From DATFDN01 sp963767645 (lineage in GTDB: Bacteria; Pseudomonadota; Alphaproteobacteria; Acetobacterales; Acetobacteraceae), in NCBI GenBank assembly GCA_963767645.1, contig CAVYEW010000005.1, positions 75,545 through 139,544 on the forward strand: a stretch of DNA of 64,000 bases. Direction: 5' to 3'. Within the stretch, counting starts at the first letter, position 1. Each line of letters starts with the position of its first letter. This document shows, one piece after another, positions 8,533 through 16,152 of this stretch. The position numbers and the translations under genes are program-made. A model generated the notes under the pieces. The model was not told the origin of the DNA and did not search any database. It saw only the letters and a program-made list of their open reading frames with translations.

Positions 8533-9237
8533 ATGGCTCGCAACTTCGTGCAGAACGGGCCGATGCGCGCTCTGCTCGCCTGCCTGCTCGTCTTCCTGCT
8601 TGCACAAGCTGCCGGTGCGGCAACGCGCGCCTCGCCTTTCGGTTTGTGCGAGCAGGCCGCGGCGCGGGCGGAGACGGCGCGCGGTCTGCCTGGCGGATTG
8701 CTGCCCGCCCTTGCCCGGGTAGAGAGCGGCCGGCCCGACGCCGCCGGAGTGGTCCGCCCCTGGCCGTGGACGATCGATGTGGACGGGCAGGGGCACTTCT
8801 TTGCCAACAAGGAAGAAGCGGTGTCGGCGGTGCGCGCTCTGCAGGCGGGCGGAGCCCGCTCGATCGATGTCGGCTGCCTGCAGGTGAACCTTCTTCACCA
8901 CCCCAGCGCCTTTCCGACCTTGGAGGCGGCGTTCGATCCAGCCGTGAATGCGCTCTATGCCGCGCAATTCCTTTCCGCCCTGCACGCACGCGACAATGAC
9001 TGGGCGCACGCGATCGCCGCCTACCACTCCGAGACGCGACTTCTGGGCTCCGCCTATCGCGCCCGCGTGCTGGCGATCTGGCATGCCGGGGAGGCCGGGG
9101 CCGACATCCGGGAGCCTACCGATCCGCGTCGCGCCGCCTACGCGGACTTCCTGCCTCGTAGCGCGCGCTATGCCGCGTTCGCAGGCTGCAAATGCGTCAG
9201 CGCCCCCGGCCAACGCGCCGCCTGCCGCTGCGACTGA
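8533..9237 (+). CDS. Lytic murein transglycosylase (SLT fold)
   Basis: A 234 aa periplasmic transglycosylase-like protein. From the second ATG (8563), MRALLACLLVFLLAQAAGA forms a signal peptide. The catalytic Glu is in ALARVESGRP (about residue 64). The family's GCLQVNLLHHP (normally GxMQIN) is near 118 and AIAAYHSETRLLGS (AAYN-like) near 160. A Cys-rich tail (CKCVSAPGQRAACRC) is unusual and may form disulfides. The start could be 8533 or 8563, since neither has a strong ribosome binding site. It cuts peptidoglycan glycan strands to 1,6-anhydromuropeptides if typical. Confidence 0.75.
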   Translation: MARNFVQNGPMRALLACLLVFLLAQAAGAATRASPFGLCEQAAARAETARGLPGGLLPALARVESGRPDAAGVVRPWPWTIDVDGQGHFFANKEEAVSAVRALQAGGARSIDVGCLQVNLLHHPSAFPTLEAAFDPAVNALYAAQFLSALHARDNDWAHAIAAYHSETRLLGSAYRARVLAIWHAGEAGADIREPTDPRRAAYADFLPRSARYAAFAGCKCVSAPGQRAACRCD

Positions 9238-9301
9238 CGCATTCAGCTTGCGTCCGATGCCGCCCGATCTATACGGTGCGCGCGAAGCTCAGGAACACAG
9301 C

Positions 9302-11299
9302 ATGAACAACTTGTTCGGCTCGGCGCGTGCCAGGAGCGCCGGGCGGGAGGCGGACAGCTATTCCGCCAAGGACATCGAGGTCTTGGAAGGGCTGGAGCCG
9401 GTCCGGCGCCGTCCGGGGATGTATATCGGCGGCACCGACGATACGGCGCTGCACCACTTGGCGTCCGAGATCCTGGACAACGCCATGGACGAAGCAGTGG
9501 CCGGCCACGCCAGCTTCATCGAGGTCAGCCTGGAGGCGGGCAACTGGCTGACGGTGCGCGACAATGGCCGCGGCATCCCGGTCGACCCGCACCCGAAGTT
9601 CAAGAACCTGAGCGCGCTCGAGGTGATCCTGACCACGCTGCACTCGGGCGGCAAGTTCGGCGGCAAGGCCTACGCCACCTCCGGCGGCCTGCACGGCGTC
9701 GGCAGCTCGGTGGTGAACGCGCTGTCCGAAGCGATGGAGGTCGAGGTCGCGCGCGATCGCATCCTCTGGCGGCAACGCTATGCGCGCGGCAAACGAGCGA
9801 GCAAGCTCGTAAACGCCGGCGCCGTCCACAACCGTCGCGGCACCACCATCCGCTTCAAGCCCGATCCGCAGATCTTCGGCACGCTCGCGTTCAGCCCGGC
9901 GCGGCTGTATCGGCTCTGCCGGTCGAAGGCCTACCTGTTCCGGGGCGTGGAAATCCGCTGGACCTGCGATCCCGCGCTGCTGCGGGCGGGCAAGGACGAG
10001 ACGCCCGCCGAGGCCGTGCTGCACTTTCCGGGCGGGCTGCGCGACAGCCTGGAGGAGGATATCGGCGAGGCGGCGCGCGTGCTGCCGGTTCCCTGGGCAG
10101 GGGAAGCCGACCTGCCGGCCGGCGCGGACGGGCAGAGCGGCGGCCGGGCGGAATGGGCGGTCGTCTGGCTGGAATCCGCCGAGGGCTTCCTGCACTCCTA
10201 CTGCAATACGGTGCCGACGCCGCTCGGGGGCACGCACGAGACCGGCTTCCGGGCGGCGCTGGTCAAGGGATTGCGCGCCTGGGGCGAGCACCGGGGCAAC
10301 AAGCGGGCCGGAAACGTGGTCGCGGAGGATCTGCTTGCGCCGATGGCGGCCAAGCTGTCCGTCTTCGTCCGCGATCCGCAGTTCCAGGGCCAGACCAAGG
10401 AGAAGCTGACCAGCTCCGAGGCGACCCGGCTGACCGAGGCGGCGCTGCGCGACCGGTTCGATCACTGGCTGGCAGGCGACCCGGCGCAGGCCGACAACCT
10501 GCTCGCCTTCGTGATCGAACGCGCCGAGGAGCGGCTGCGCCGCAAGGAAAGCCGCGACACCGCGCGCAAGTCGCCGACGCGCCGGCTCCGCCTGCCCGGC
10601 AAGCTCACCGACTGCACCAGCGAGAACGCGGCGGAGACCGAAATCTTTCTGGTCGAGGGCGACAGCGCCGGCGGCTCGGCCAAGCAGGCGCGCAACCGCG
10701 AGACCCAGGCGGTGCTGCCGCTGCGGGGCAAGATCCTGAACGTCGCCTCGGCCTCGGCGGACAAGCTCCGACAGAATCAGGAGCTGAAGGATTTGATCGA
10801 GGCGCTGGGCTGCGGCATCGGCGAGCGGTTCGACCGCGCCCGCCTGCGCTACGGCCGCATCATCATCATGACCGACGCCGACGTGGACGGCGCGCACATC
10901 GCCTCGCTGCTGATGACGTTCTTCTACCGCGAGCTGCCCGAATTGGTGCGCCACGGCCATGTCTACCTGGCCCAACCGCCGCTGTATCGCCTGACGCACG
11001 GGGCGAAGTCGGTCTATGCAATGAACGACGCCGACCGGGAACGGAAGGTGAAGCGGGAGTTCAAGCAAGGCGCCAAGGTCGAGGTCAGCCGCTTCAAGGG
11101 CCTTGGCGAGATGCCGCCGGCGCAGCTCAAGGAGACGACGATGGACCCGGCTCGGCGCACGCTGCTCAAGGTGCTGGCGCCGGCCGAGGAGCGGGCGCGG
11201 ACCAACGAGCTCGTGGAGAGCCTGATGGGCCGTCGTCCGGAGCTGCGCTTCCAGTTCATCCAGGAGCGGGCGCGCACGGTGGAAGAGGTGGATGTGTAG
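9302..11299 (+). CDS. parE: DNA topoisomerase IV subunit B
   Basis: A 665 aa GyrB/ParE-family ATPase subunit. The GHKL ATPase motifs are EILDNAMDEAVAG (about residue 55), NGRGIPVDPHP (about 85) and the lid YATSGGLHGVGSSVVN (about 125). The TOPRIM domain has FLVEGDSAGGSAKQARN and IIIMTDADVDGAHIAS, and KILNVASAS lies between. The length fits ParE, not the longer GyrB. The HSGGKFGG plus YATSGGLHGVG context and the lack of a GyrB insert support ParE, though paralogue assignment is by length and motif only. It decatenates daughter chromosomes with ParC, which is not in this window. Confidence 0.92.
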   Translation: MNNLFGSARARSAGREADSYSAKDIEVLEGLEPVRRRPGMYIGGTDDTALHHLASEILDNAMDEAVAGHASFIEVSLEAGNWLTVRDNGRGIPVDPHPKFKNLSALEVILTTLHSGGKFGGKAYATSGGLHGVGSSVVNALSEAMEVEVARDRILWRQRYARGKRASKLVNAGAVHNRRGTTIRFKPDPQIFGTLAFSPARLYRLCRSKAYLFRGVEIRWTCDPALLRAGKDETPAEAVLHFPGGLRDSLEEDIGEAARVLPVPWAGEADLPAGADGQSGGRAEWAVVWLESAEGFLHSYCNTVPTPLGGTHETGFRAALVKGLRAWGEHRGNKRAGNVVAEDLLAPMAAKLSVFVRDPQFQGQTKEKLTSSEATRLTEAALRDRFDHWLAGDPAQADNLLAFVIERAEERLRRKESRDTARKSPTRRLRLPGKLTDCTSENAAETEIFLVEGDSAGGSAKQARNRETQAVLPLRGKILNVASASADKLRQNQELKDLIEALGCGIGERFDRARLRYGRIIIMTDADVDGAHIASLLMTFFYRELPELVRHGHVYLAQPPLYRLTHGAKSVYAMNDADRERKVKREFKQGAKVEVSRFKGLGEMPPAQLKETTMDPARRTLLKVLAPAEERARTNELVESLMGRRPELRFQFIQERARTVEEVDV

Positions 11300-11447
11300 C
11301 GGGGCAGCCCGATACCAGCCGCCTTGTGGCAACCGCTTCTGGTAAGGCGGACAGGGCAGCCGTTCAGCGTCCATCGCGCGTAGTCTGTGATTTGTTCCAG
11401 CGAGCAATAGGTTGTTCTATTTGGCGAACGACTTGACTCAGATATTA
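11300..11447. other. Spacer between parE and IS630 element
   Basis: 148 bp with no ORF that I can support. The last 20 bases are AT-richer than the flanks. They read continuously into the RusA-like gene if the IS is removed (GTT GTT CTA TTT GGC GAA...), preceded by an in-frame TAG, so this stretch held the native 5' flank of that gene. Confidence 0.35.
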
Positions 11448-12497
11448 GAGCGCGATGAGGTCAGGTGGGTCCATATCCGGCATTGATGAAGTAATTTCGA
11501 CACTCGATTGGTGTGAGTGTGTTGAGCGTCTGCGCGATAGCAGTGCAGACCGCCTCGATGGTCCGCTTGGCGGCCTTTCGCAGCCAATGCTTGAGCTTGG
11601 CAAAGAGCTGTTCGATCGGGTTCAGGTCGGGCGAGTATTTCGGCAAGAAGAACAATCTGGCGCCGACCGAGCGGATGAGGCGGCGCACCGCCTTGCCCTT
11701 GTGGCTGCCGAGATTGTCGATGACGACGATGTCGCCAGGCCGCAGCGTCGGCAGCAGGAGCTTCTCGATATAGAGGCGGAAGCGTTCACCGTTGATCGGT
11801 CCGTCGATCAGCCAAGGTGCTTCCACACGGTCATGGCGCAGCGCGGCCAGAAAGGTCATGGTTTTCCAGCGCCGGTGTGGCACTTTGGCCTTCAGGCGCT
11901 GGCCGCGCGGTGCCCAGCCGCGCAGCGCGGCCATGTTCGTCTTGATCCAGGTTTCGTCAATAAACACCAACCGCTTGGGATCGACATCACCGCGGTAGCG
12001 CAACCACTGCGCGCGACGGCGCGCCACATCGGCGCGGTCCTGCTCGCTGGCAACAGGGTCTTTTTTTATCGTCAGCCTCTCGGTACGGACGAACGCCCAC
12101 ACCGAGCGATAATCGACCTTCAGGCCGCGCTCGGCCAGCTCGCCGACCAGACCGCGCAGGGTGAAATCACCACCCCGGCAGCGCTCCAGCAGCCAGTGCC
12201 GCCACGGGCCAGACAGCTTCTTCGGCCGATGCCCGCCCATCTTGCCAGGGCTGAAGCTGCCCGTCTCGCGCAGGCGCCGCACCCACTTGATCACCGTGCT
12301 GACGCCGACGCCGAAACGCGAGGCGGCCTGACGCCGCGACAGGCCGTCCCGCTCCACCGCGGCGACAACGCGCTCGCGAAGGTCGTTCGAATAGGGTCGC
12401 GCCATCCATGCTGGCCTCCCACCCCAGCCACCAGGTTGAATCAGACTTGACCCGATTCGGGAATCGCCTGGCGAGTCCACCTCTCCTCATCCCGCTC
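11448..12497 (-). mobile_element. IS630-family insertion sequence (1050 bp)
   Basis: A complete element with imperfect terminal inverted repeats of about 20 bp: the left end GAGCGCGATGAGGTCAGGTG and, read inward on the other strand, the right end GAGCGGGATGAGGAGAGGTG, with three mismatches. Both ends are flanked by TA (11446-11447 and 12498-12499), the IS630/Tc1 target duplication. One full-length transposase gene fills it. It has landed within 5 bp of the start codon of the RusA-like gene. Confidence 0.88.
11461..12405 (-). CDS. IS630 family transposase
   Basis: A 314 aa DDE transposase starting MARPYSNDLRERVV. It has an N-terminal helix-turn-helix (SRRQAASRFGVGVSTVIKWV), then a second winged-helix segment (FTLRGLVGELAERG), and catalytic residues in VFIDETWIKTNM (D), VVIDNLGSHKG (D) and YSPDLNPIEQLF (E). 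An upstream extension of 25 codons reads into the inverted repeat and is discarded. The protein appears intact, so the element may be mobile. This version is one continuous reading frame with no programmed frameshift. Confidence 0.93.
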   Translation of the reverse strand: MARPYSNDLRERVVAAVERDGLSRRQAASRFGVGVSTVIKWVRRLRETGSFSPGKMGGHRPKKLSGPWRHWLLERCRGGDFTLRGLVGELAERGLKVDYRSVWAFVRTERLTIKKDPVASEQDRADVARRRAQWLRYRGDVDPKRLVFIDETWIKTNMAALRGWAPRGQRLKAKVPHRRWKTMTFLAALRHDRVEAPWLIDGPINGERFRLYIEKLLLPTLRPGDIVVIDNLGSHKGKAVRRLIRSVGARLFFLPKYSPDLNPIEQLFAKLKHWLRKAAKRTIEAVCTAIAQTLNTLTPIECRNYFINAGYGPT

Positions 12498-12501
12498 TAG
12501 C

Positions 12502-12906
12502 TTGCCGTTTCCGATCGAGTTCTTGATCGAAGACACTCCGCGCTCGCATGGGTCGACGAATGCGAAGGCAAAGGAGCTGTGGAAGCAAAAGGTTGGCCAG
12601 ATCGCCAGAACACACGTGAAGACGCTAAGAGATTTCTTTTTCCTCGACGATCGACCGTTGGCGGCGACGATCTTCTATTTTCCCTCGGCCGAGATGGAAG
12701 GGGACGTGGACAACATCGTCAAGCTGATCCTCGATGGTATGTGTGCGATAATCTACCCCGATGACCGACTTTTGGAGCGGGTCATCGTACAGAAATTCGA
12801 GCCTGGAGTTGAGGTGGTTTTCCGATCTCTAACGCCCACACTTGAGCAAGCTCTCGAAATAGCCCCTCCTGTGATTTACATGCGGATTGATGACGACCTT
12901 AGCTAG
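12502..12906 (+). CDS. RusA-like Holliday junction resolvase / DNase
   Basis: A 134 aa protein with the RusA signature GDVDNIVKLILDGM followed by IIYPDDRLLERVIVQKF. The Asp residues of GDVDN and of PDD correspond to the metal-binding Asp set of RusA, which cleaves four-way DNA junctions as a dimer. The central RPLAATIFYFPSAEMEG also matches the family. RusA genes are typical of prophages and islands. The only usable start is TTG at 12502, five bases from the end of the IS630 element, so the insertion has probably cut it from its promoter and ribosome binding site. Base composition is clearly less GC-rich than the neighbours. It is followed after 11 nt by the nuclease/HEPN gene. Confidence 0.78.
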   Translation: MPFPIEFLIEDTPRSHGSTNAKAKELWKQKVGQIARTHVKTLRDFFFLDDRPLAATIFYFPSAEMEGDVDNIVKLILDGMCAIIYPDDRLLERVIVQKFEPGVEVVFRSLTPTLEQALEIAPPVIYMRIDDDLS

Positions 12907-12917
12907 AGACAGGTGCA

Positions 12918-13766
12918 ATGATATCAAAGGGAGAACTCTGGGAAAGCAGTGCGCTGAGAAGCTTGAAGCAGATGTCTGAAGAGCGCGGGATGAAATTTTA
13001 TGTCAATCCGCCACGCGCAGTTGTTCCCGAATTTCTCGGAGATTTCCAGCCGGACGCTATAGCTCTCGGTCCGGAGGGCGGAATCGTCATCGAGATGAAG
13101 AAGCGGACAAGCCCCGCCTCCGAGAAGCAGCTTGCGGAAATTGCCAGAAGGGTTTCCAGCCAGAAGGGCTGGGAATTTCGCGCGATCTACCTGAATTTGC
13201 CTTCCGACGAACCGCTTTTCATAGAAAAGCCGACCTCGCAGCAACTGCACGCTGCATTCGAGGAAATCGACACGTTGGCAAGGCAGGGTCATCGCGCCGC
13301 GGCACTTGTAGTCGCTTGGGCTGCTCTAGAGGCGCTTGCACGCTTGGCAAGGGCCGACAGCGAAGCTCGGAGAGCCAGAGGCCTCTCGCCCCTTCAGGCG
13401 ATCCAAATGCTGGCCGAAGAAGGCTACATAGAGAACGACGCCGCCGACCGCCTCCGTAAAATGGCGAAGCTGCGCAACGCAGTTGTCCACGGCGACTTCT
13501 CGGTCGCCCTGCCCCCTGGGCAGGTTGAGAGTCTGGTCAAAGAGCTACGGGCGATCGCCTCCAACATCGAAGCCACTGACCTGAGCCCCTTCTTCCCTCC
13601 AGTCAGAAGTAGAGTCCGCGGTTGCCGCCACGCCGATCGTGACGGTGTTTCTCGGTTCGGTCGAGCGCCGTGTCTCCGTCCCGGCCATGATTGTCCCGCC
13701 GTCGCGCGCCGCCTGGGTCAAGCCTGGCCGCAGGCCATCGCCGGAGGCGACGCGCAGCGGGCTTGA
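12918..13766 (+). CDS. PD-(D/E)XK nuclease-like + HEPN domain protein, C-term altered by IS3
   Basis: The native protein was about 224 aa and the present frame reads 282 aa. Residues 30-95 look like a restriction-endonuclease fold, with P45-D46, twelve residues, then E59-M-K61 in GGIVIEMKKR, a textbook PD-x12-ExK. Residues about 122-215 are helical and carry R186-NAVV-H191, an RX4H motif of HEPN RNases, preceded by ALVVAWAALEALARLA. The IS3 element enters at base 13577. Removing it and one CCAC target copy gives EATTTT and a TAG at 14933-14935, so only the last few residues were lost, and about 62 aa encoded by the IS are now appended. It lies 11 nt after the RusA-like gene. Both domains and pairing suggest a nucleic-acid-targeting defence or conflict role; this is inference. 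Confidence 0.7.
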   Translation: MISKGELWESSALRSLKQMSEERGMKFYVNPPRAVVPEFLGDFQPDAIALGPEGGIVIEMKKRTSPASEKQLAEIARRVSSQKGWEFRAIYLNLPSDEPLFIEKPTSQQLHAAFEEIDTLARQGHRAAALVVAWAALEALARLARADSEARRARGLSPLQAIQMLAEEGYIENDAADRLRKMAKLRNAVVHGDFSVALPPGQVESLVKELRAIASNIEATDLSPFFPPVRSRVRGCRHADRDGVSRFGRAPCLRPGHDCPAVARRLGQAWPQAIAGGDAQRA

Positions 13767-14600
13767 GCCAGGCGAGCACAGCGGCAGCCTAGTCGAGCCG
13801 GGCGCGCGGCCATTCAACGCCGAATGCGGCCTGATCTCATTGTAGTCGCGCTGCCAGTTCGCCAACACGGCCCGGGCGTGCCGCAGCGAGGTAAACACGG
13901 TCTCGTTCAGGCACTCGTCGCGCAGGCGGCCGATGAAGCTCTCGGCGAACGCGTTCTGCTGCGGCTTGCCAGGCGCGATGTAGTGCCAGCCCACCGCCCG
14001 GTCCTGCGACCAGCGCAGGATCGCCACGCTGGTCAGCTCCGTGCCGTTGTCGCTCACCACCGCCAGCGGCAAGCTACGCGCCGCGGCGACGGTGTCCAGC
14101 TCGCGCGCGACCCGCTTGCCGGACAGCGACGTGTCGGCCACCAGCGCCAGGCACTCGCGGCTGAAGTCGTCCACCACGCACAGGATCCGGAACCGGCGGC
14201 CGTCCGCCAGCGTGTCCGACGCGAAGTCCAGCGACCAGCGCTGGTTGACCACCTCCGGCACCGCCATGGGTGCCCGCGTGCCGATCGCCCGCTTGCGGCC
14301 GCCACGACGACGCACCTGCAGCCGCTCCTCCCGATATAGGCGACGCAGCTTCTTGTGGTTCGGCCGCAGCCCTTCCCGGGCAAGCAACAGGCCGAGACGG
14401 CGATAGCCGAACCGGCGCCGCTCGGCCGCCAGGCTGCACAGTCGGGTTCGCAAATTGCCGTCGTCCGGCCTGCTCGCCCGGTAGCGAACCATACTGCGAT
14501 CCGCGCCGAGGAGTGCACACGCCCGCCGCTCGCTGATCCCGTGCGCGTCGCGCACCGCGGAAACAGCGCCCCTCCGTGCTGCGGGCGTCACCACTTTTTT
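13545..14600 (-). CDS. IS3 transposase OrfB (DDE), made by -1 frameshift
   Basis: The -1 frame relative to OrfA. It contains HGISERRACALLGADRSMV (HTH_21-type region) and the DDE integrase core: WSLDFASDTLADG (D), VVSDNGTELTS (D) and NAFAESFIGRLRDECLNE (E), then YNEIRPHSALNG. No stop codon occurs before the IS end at 13577. The frame runs out through the inverted repeat and stops 32 nt outside, so the C-terminus (ending FDVGGDRP) depends on the insertion site. The region after RPHSALNG is unlike the usual short OrfB tail and may include a frameshift. Confidence 0.82.
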   Translation of the reverse strand, partial: KKVVTPAARRGAVSAVRDAHGISERRACALLGADRSMVRYRASRPDDGNLRTRLCSLAAERRRFGYRRLGLLLAREGLRPNHKKLRRLYREERLQVRRRGGRKRAIGTRAPMAVPEVVNQRWSLDFASDTLADGRRFRILCVVDDFSRECLALVADTSLSGKRVARELDTVAAARSLPLAVVSDNGTELTSVAILRWSQDRAVGWHYIAPGKPQQNAFAESFIGRLRDECLNETVFTSLRHARAVLANWQRDYNEIRPHSALNGRAPGSTRLPLCSPGSSPLRVASGDGLRPGLTQAARDGGTIMAGTETRRSTEPRNTVTIGVAATADSTSDWREEGAQVSGFDVGGDRP

Positions 14601-14854
14601 GATGCCACGTCCTTCAGCACGGCGTTGTCCAGCATTGCCTCCGCCAGCAACTTCTTCAGCCGTGCGTTCTCTGCCTCTAGCGCTCGCAGCCGCCGCACCT
14701 CGGACACATCGAGCCCGCCGAACTTGGCTTTCCACTGATAGAACGTCGCCGGGCTGATCCCGTGCTTGCGGCAGAGGTCGGCCGTCTGCATCCCGGCTTC
14801 CTGCTCGCGCAGCACGCCGATGATCTGCTCCTCAGTGAACCGCGACTTCCTCAT
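14588..14854 (-). CDS. IS3 transposase OrfA
   Basis: An 88 aa OrfA beginning MRKSRFTEEQIIGVLREQEA with the HTH segment LCRKHGISPATFYQWKAKFG and a C-terminal leucine-zipper-like helix (RRLRALEAENARLKKLLAE). It ends ASKKW at a TGA just after the slippery A6G run. OrfA binds the terminal repeats and regulates the OrfAB transposase made by frameshifting. Confidence 0.93.
   Translation of the reverse strand: MRKSRFTEEQIIGVLREQEAGMQTADLCRKHGISPATFYQWKAKFGGLDVSEVRRLRALEAENARLKKLLAEAMLDNAVLKDVASKKW
14594..14600 (-). promoter_or_regulatory. Programmed -1 frameshift heptamer A-AAA-AAG
   Basis: Within the OrfA codons TCA AAA AAG TGG TGA the heptamer A-AAA-AAG is in the correct phase for tandem -1 slippage. 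After slipping, the frame reads AAA AAA GTG GTG ACG into OrfB. This is the standard IS3 mechanism for making OrfAB. Confidence 0.85.
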
Positions 14855-15005
14855 CCATCCGCCTCCTGCTCGAAGCGGACTCTACTCAAACCTGGAGGAG
14901 ATTCAGGGGCTCAGGTCACCACGACCACAACGTAGAGGCTCTATCCGCACGTCAGCTTCTGCCGACTCTGGCTGACCTGCCCAGTCCGTGCTAAACGGCC
15001 ACGCG

Positions 15006-15638
15006 ATGTCGCCTCCACCCGAGACCCGCACCACTGACCCCCCGCACGCCCGCTTTATCCTGCCGCTTGCCGCTGGCGGCTTGGTGCTCGCGCTGCTGCT
15101 GTTCGGTGTCGGGCTGTATTTCTGGTTCAGCGGCAGGGCCGTCGCGGCCATCGGCGGGCCTTTCGTCCTGGAGGACGGCAATGGGCAGACCGTCACCGAC
15201 CGCAGCTTCCGCGGCAAGTACATGCTGGTCTATTTCGGTTACACCTACTGCCCGGATGTCTGCCCCACGACGCTGACCGACGTGGCCGGCGCGCTTGACA
15301 AGCTCGGGTCTAAAGCCGGGCAGGTACAGCCGGTGTTCATCACCGTCGATCCGCAACGCGATACGCCGTCCGTCATGAAGCAGTATGCGGCCGCCATTTC
15401 GCCGCGGATCATCGGGCTGACCGGCACGCCGGAACAGATCGACACGGTCGAGCGGGAGTACCACGTCTATGCCGCCAAGCACGTGACCGGTCCGGGCCCC
15501 AACGAGTACAGCATGGATCACAGTTCTATCCTGTACCTGATGGGACCGAACGGCCGCTTCATTGCCCCGGTCGATGCCGAGGATACGGCCACGCAGCTTG
15601 CCCAGACACTCGGCGGCTTGATTTCGCAAAAAGGGTAG
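15006..15638 (+). CDS. SCO1/SenC copper chaperone
   Basis: A 210 aa membrane-anchored thioredoxin-fold protein. It has an N-terminal transmembrane anchor at about residues 15-40, then GPFVLEDGNGQTV, the copper-binding Cys pair in YFGYTYCPDVCPTTL (CxxxC) and the copper-ligand His in SMDHSSILYL. FITVDPQRDTPSVMKQY is a standard SCO motif. SCO proteins deliver copper or manage thiols for the CuA site of cytochrome c oxidase. An alternative GTG start at 14988 adds six residues, but the ATG is preferred. The PCu(A)C chaperone gene follows after 5 nt and should be in the same operon. Confidence 0.93.
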   Translation: MSPPPETRTTDPPHARFILPLAAGGLVLALLLFGVGLYFWFSGRAVAAIGGPFVLEDGNGQTVTDRSFRGKYMLVYFGYTYCPDVCPTTLTDVAGALDKLGSKAGQVQPVFITVDPQRDTPSVMKQYAAAISPRIIGLTGTPEQIDTVEREYHVYAAKHVTGPGPNEYSMDHSSILYLMGPNGRFIAPVDAEDTATQLAQTLGGLISQKG

Positions 15639-15643
15639 AGATC

Positions 15644-16123
15644 GTGCGCCGATCCGTCCTGCTCGCAGCGACCCTCCTCGCCGCCTCCCCCAGTTTCGCG
15701 CAAAAGGACGCTCTCCGCATCGAGCACGCATGGTCGCGCCCCGCCTTGGCTGGGCGGGTCGGCGTGGCCTATCTTACCGTCACCGACAGCGGCCCGCCCG
15801 ACCAGCTCATCGGCGCCAGTTCTCCGGTCGCGGCCCGCGCGGAGCTGCACCAGTCCGTTGCCGAGAACGGCGTGGCGACGATGCGCCCGGTCCAGGCGGT
15901 TCCGGTGGCGCCCGGCTCTCCCGCCGTGCTGGCGCCGGGCGGCTATCATCTGATGCTGGTGGACCTGAAGCGCCCGCTGCAGGCCGGCCAAACCTTTCCG
16001 CTGACGCTGAATTTCGCGAAGGCCGGCGCGCTCACAACGACCGTAACCGTTGCACCGCCGGGTGCCAGTACGGCCACAGGAACAATGGACATGAACGGCA
16101 TGGGCGCGATGCACCATCGCTGA
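15644..16123 (+). CDS. PCu(A)C periplasmic copper chaperone
   Basis: A 159 aa protein with a signal peptide (MRRSVLLAATLLAASPSFAQ) and the PCu(A)C copper-binding pattern H(x)nM...HxM: ELHQSVAENGVATMRPV followed by GGYHLMLVDLKRP. The C-terminus is extended with Met and His (TMDMNGMGAMHHR), likely an extra metal site. It starts at a GTG. PCu(A)C loads Cu(I) onto cytochrome oxidase in concert with SCO1, the gene directly upstream. Confidence 0.93.
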   Translation: MRRSVLLAATLLAASPSFAQKDALRIEHAWSRPALAGRVGVAYLTVTDSGPPDQLIGASSPVAARAELHQSVAENGVATMRPVQAVPVAPGSPAVLAPGGYHLMLVDLKRPLQAGQTFPLTLNFAKAGALTTTVTVAPPGASTATGTMDMNGMGAMHHR

Positions 16124-16152
16124 GCCGGCTACCAGTGCTATAGCTTCGCCGC

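Larger units (their letters stand above)
13577..14918 (-). mobile_element. IS3-family insertion sequence (1342 bp)
   Basis: Terminal inverted repeats start TGACCTGAGCCCCT at 13577 and, on the other strand, TGACCTGAGCCCCT at 14918, with further imperfect matching inward through CTCCAG. A 4-bp direct repeat CCAC flanks both ends (13573-13576 and 14919-14922). It contains orfA and orfB arranged for a -1 programmed frameshift. The element has inserted into the last codons of the PD-(D/E)XK-HEPN gene. Confidence 0.9.

Noticed and set aside
9269..11407. A 712-codon minus-strand frame opposite parE
   Set aside because: A GC-rich antisense shadow with no family motifs, while parE on the other strand is certain.
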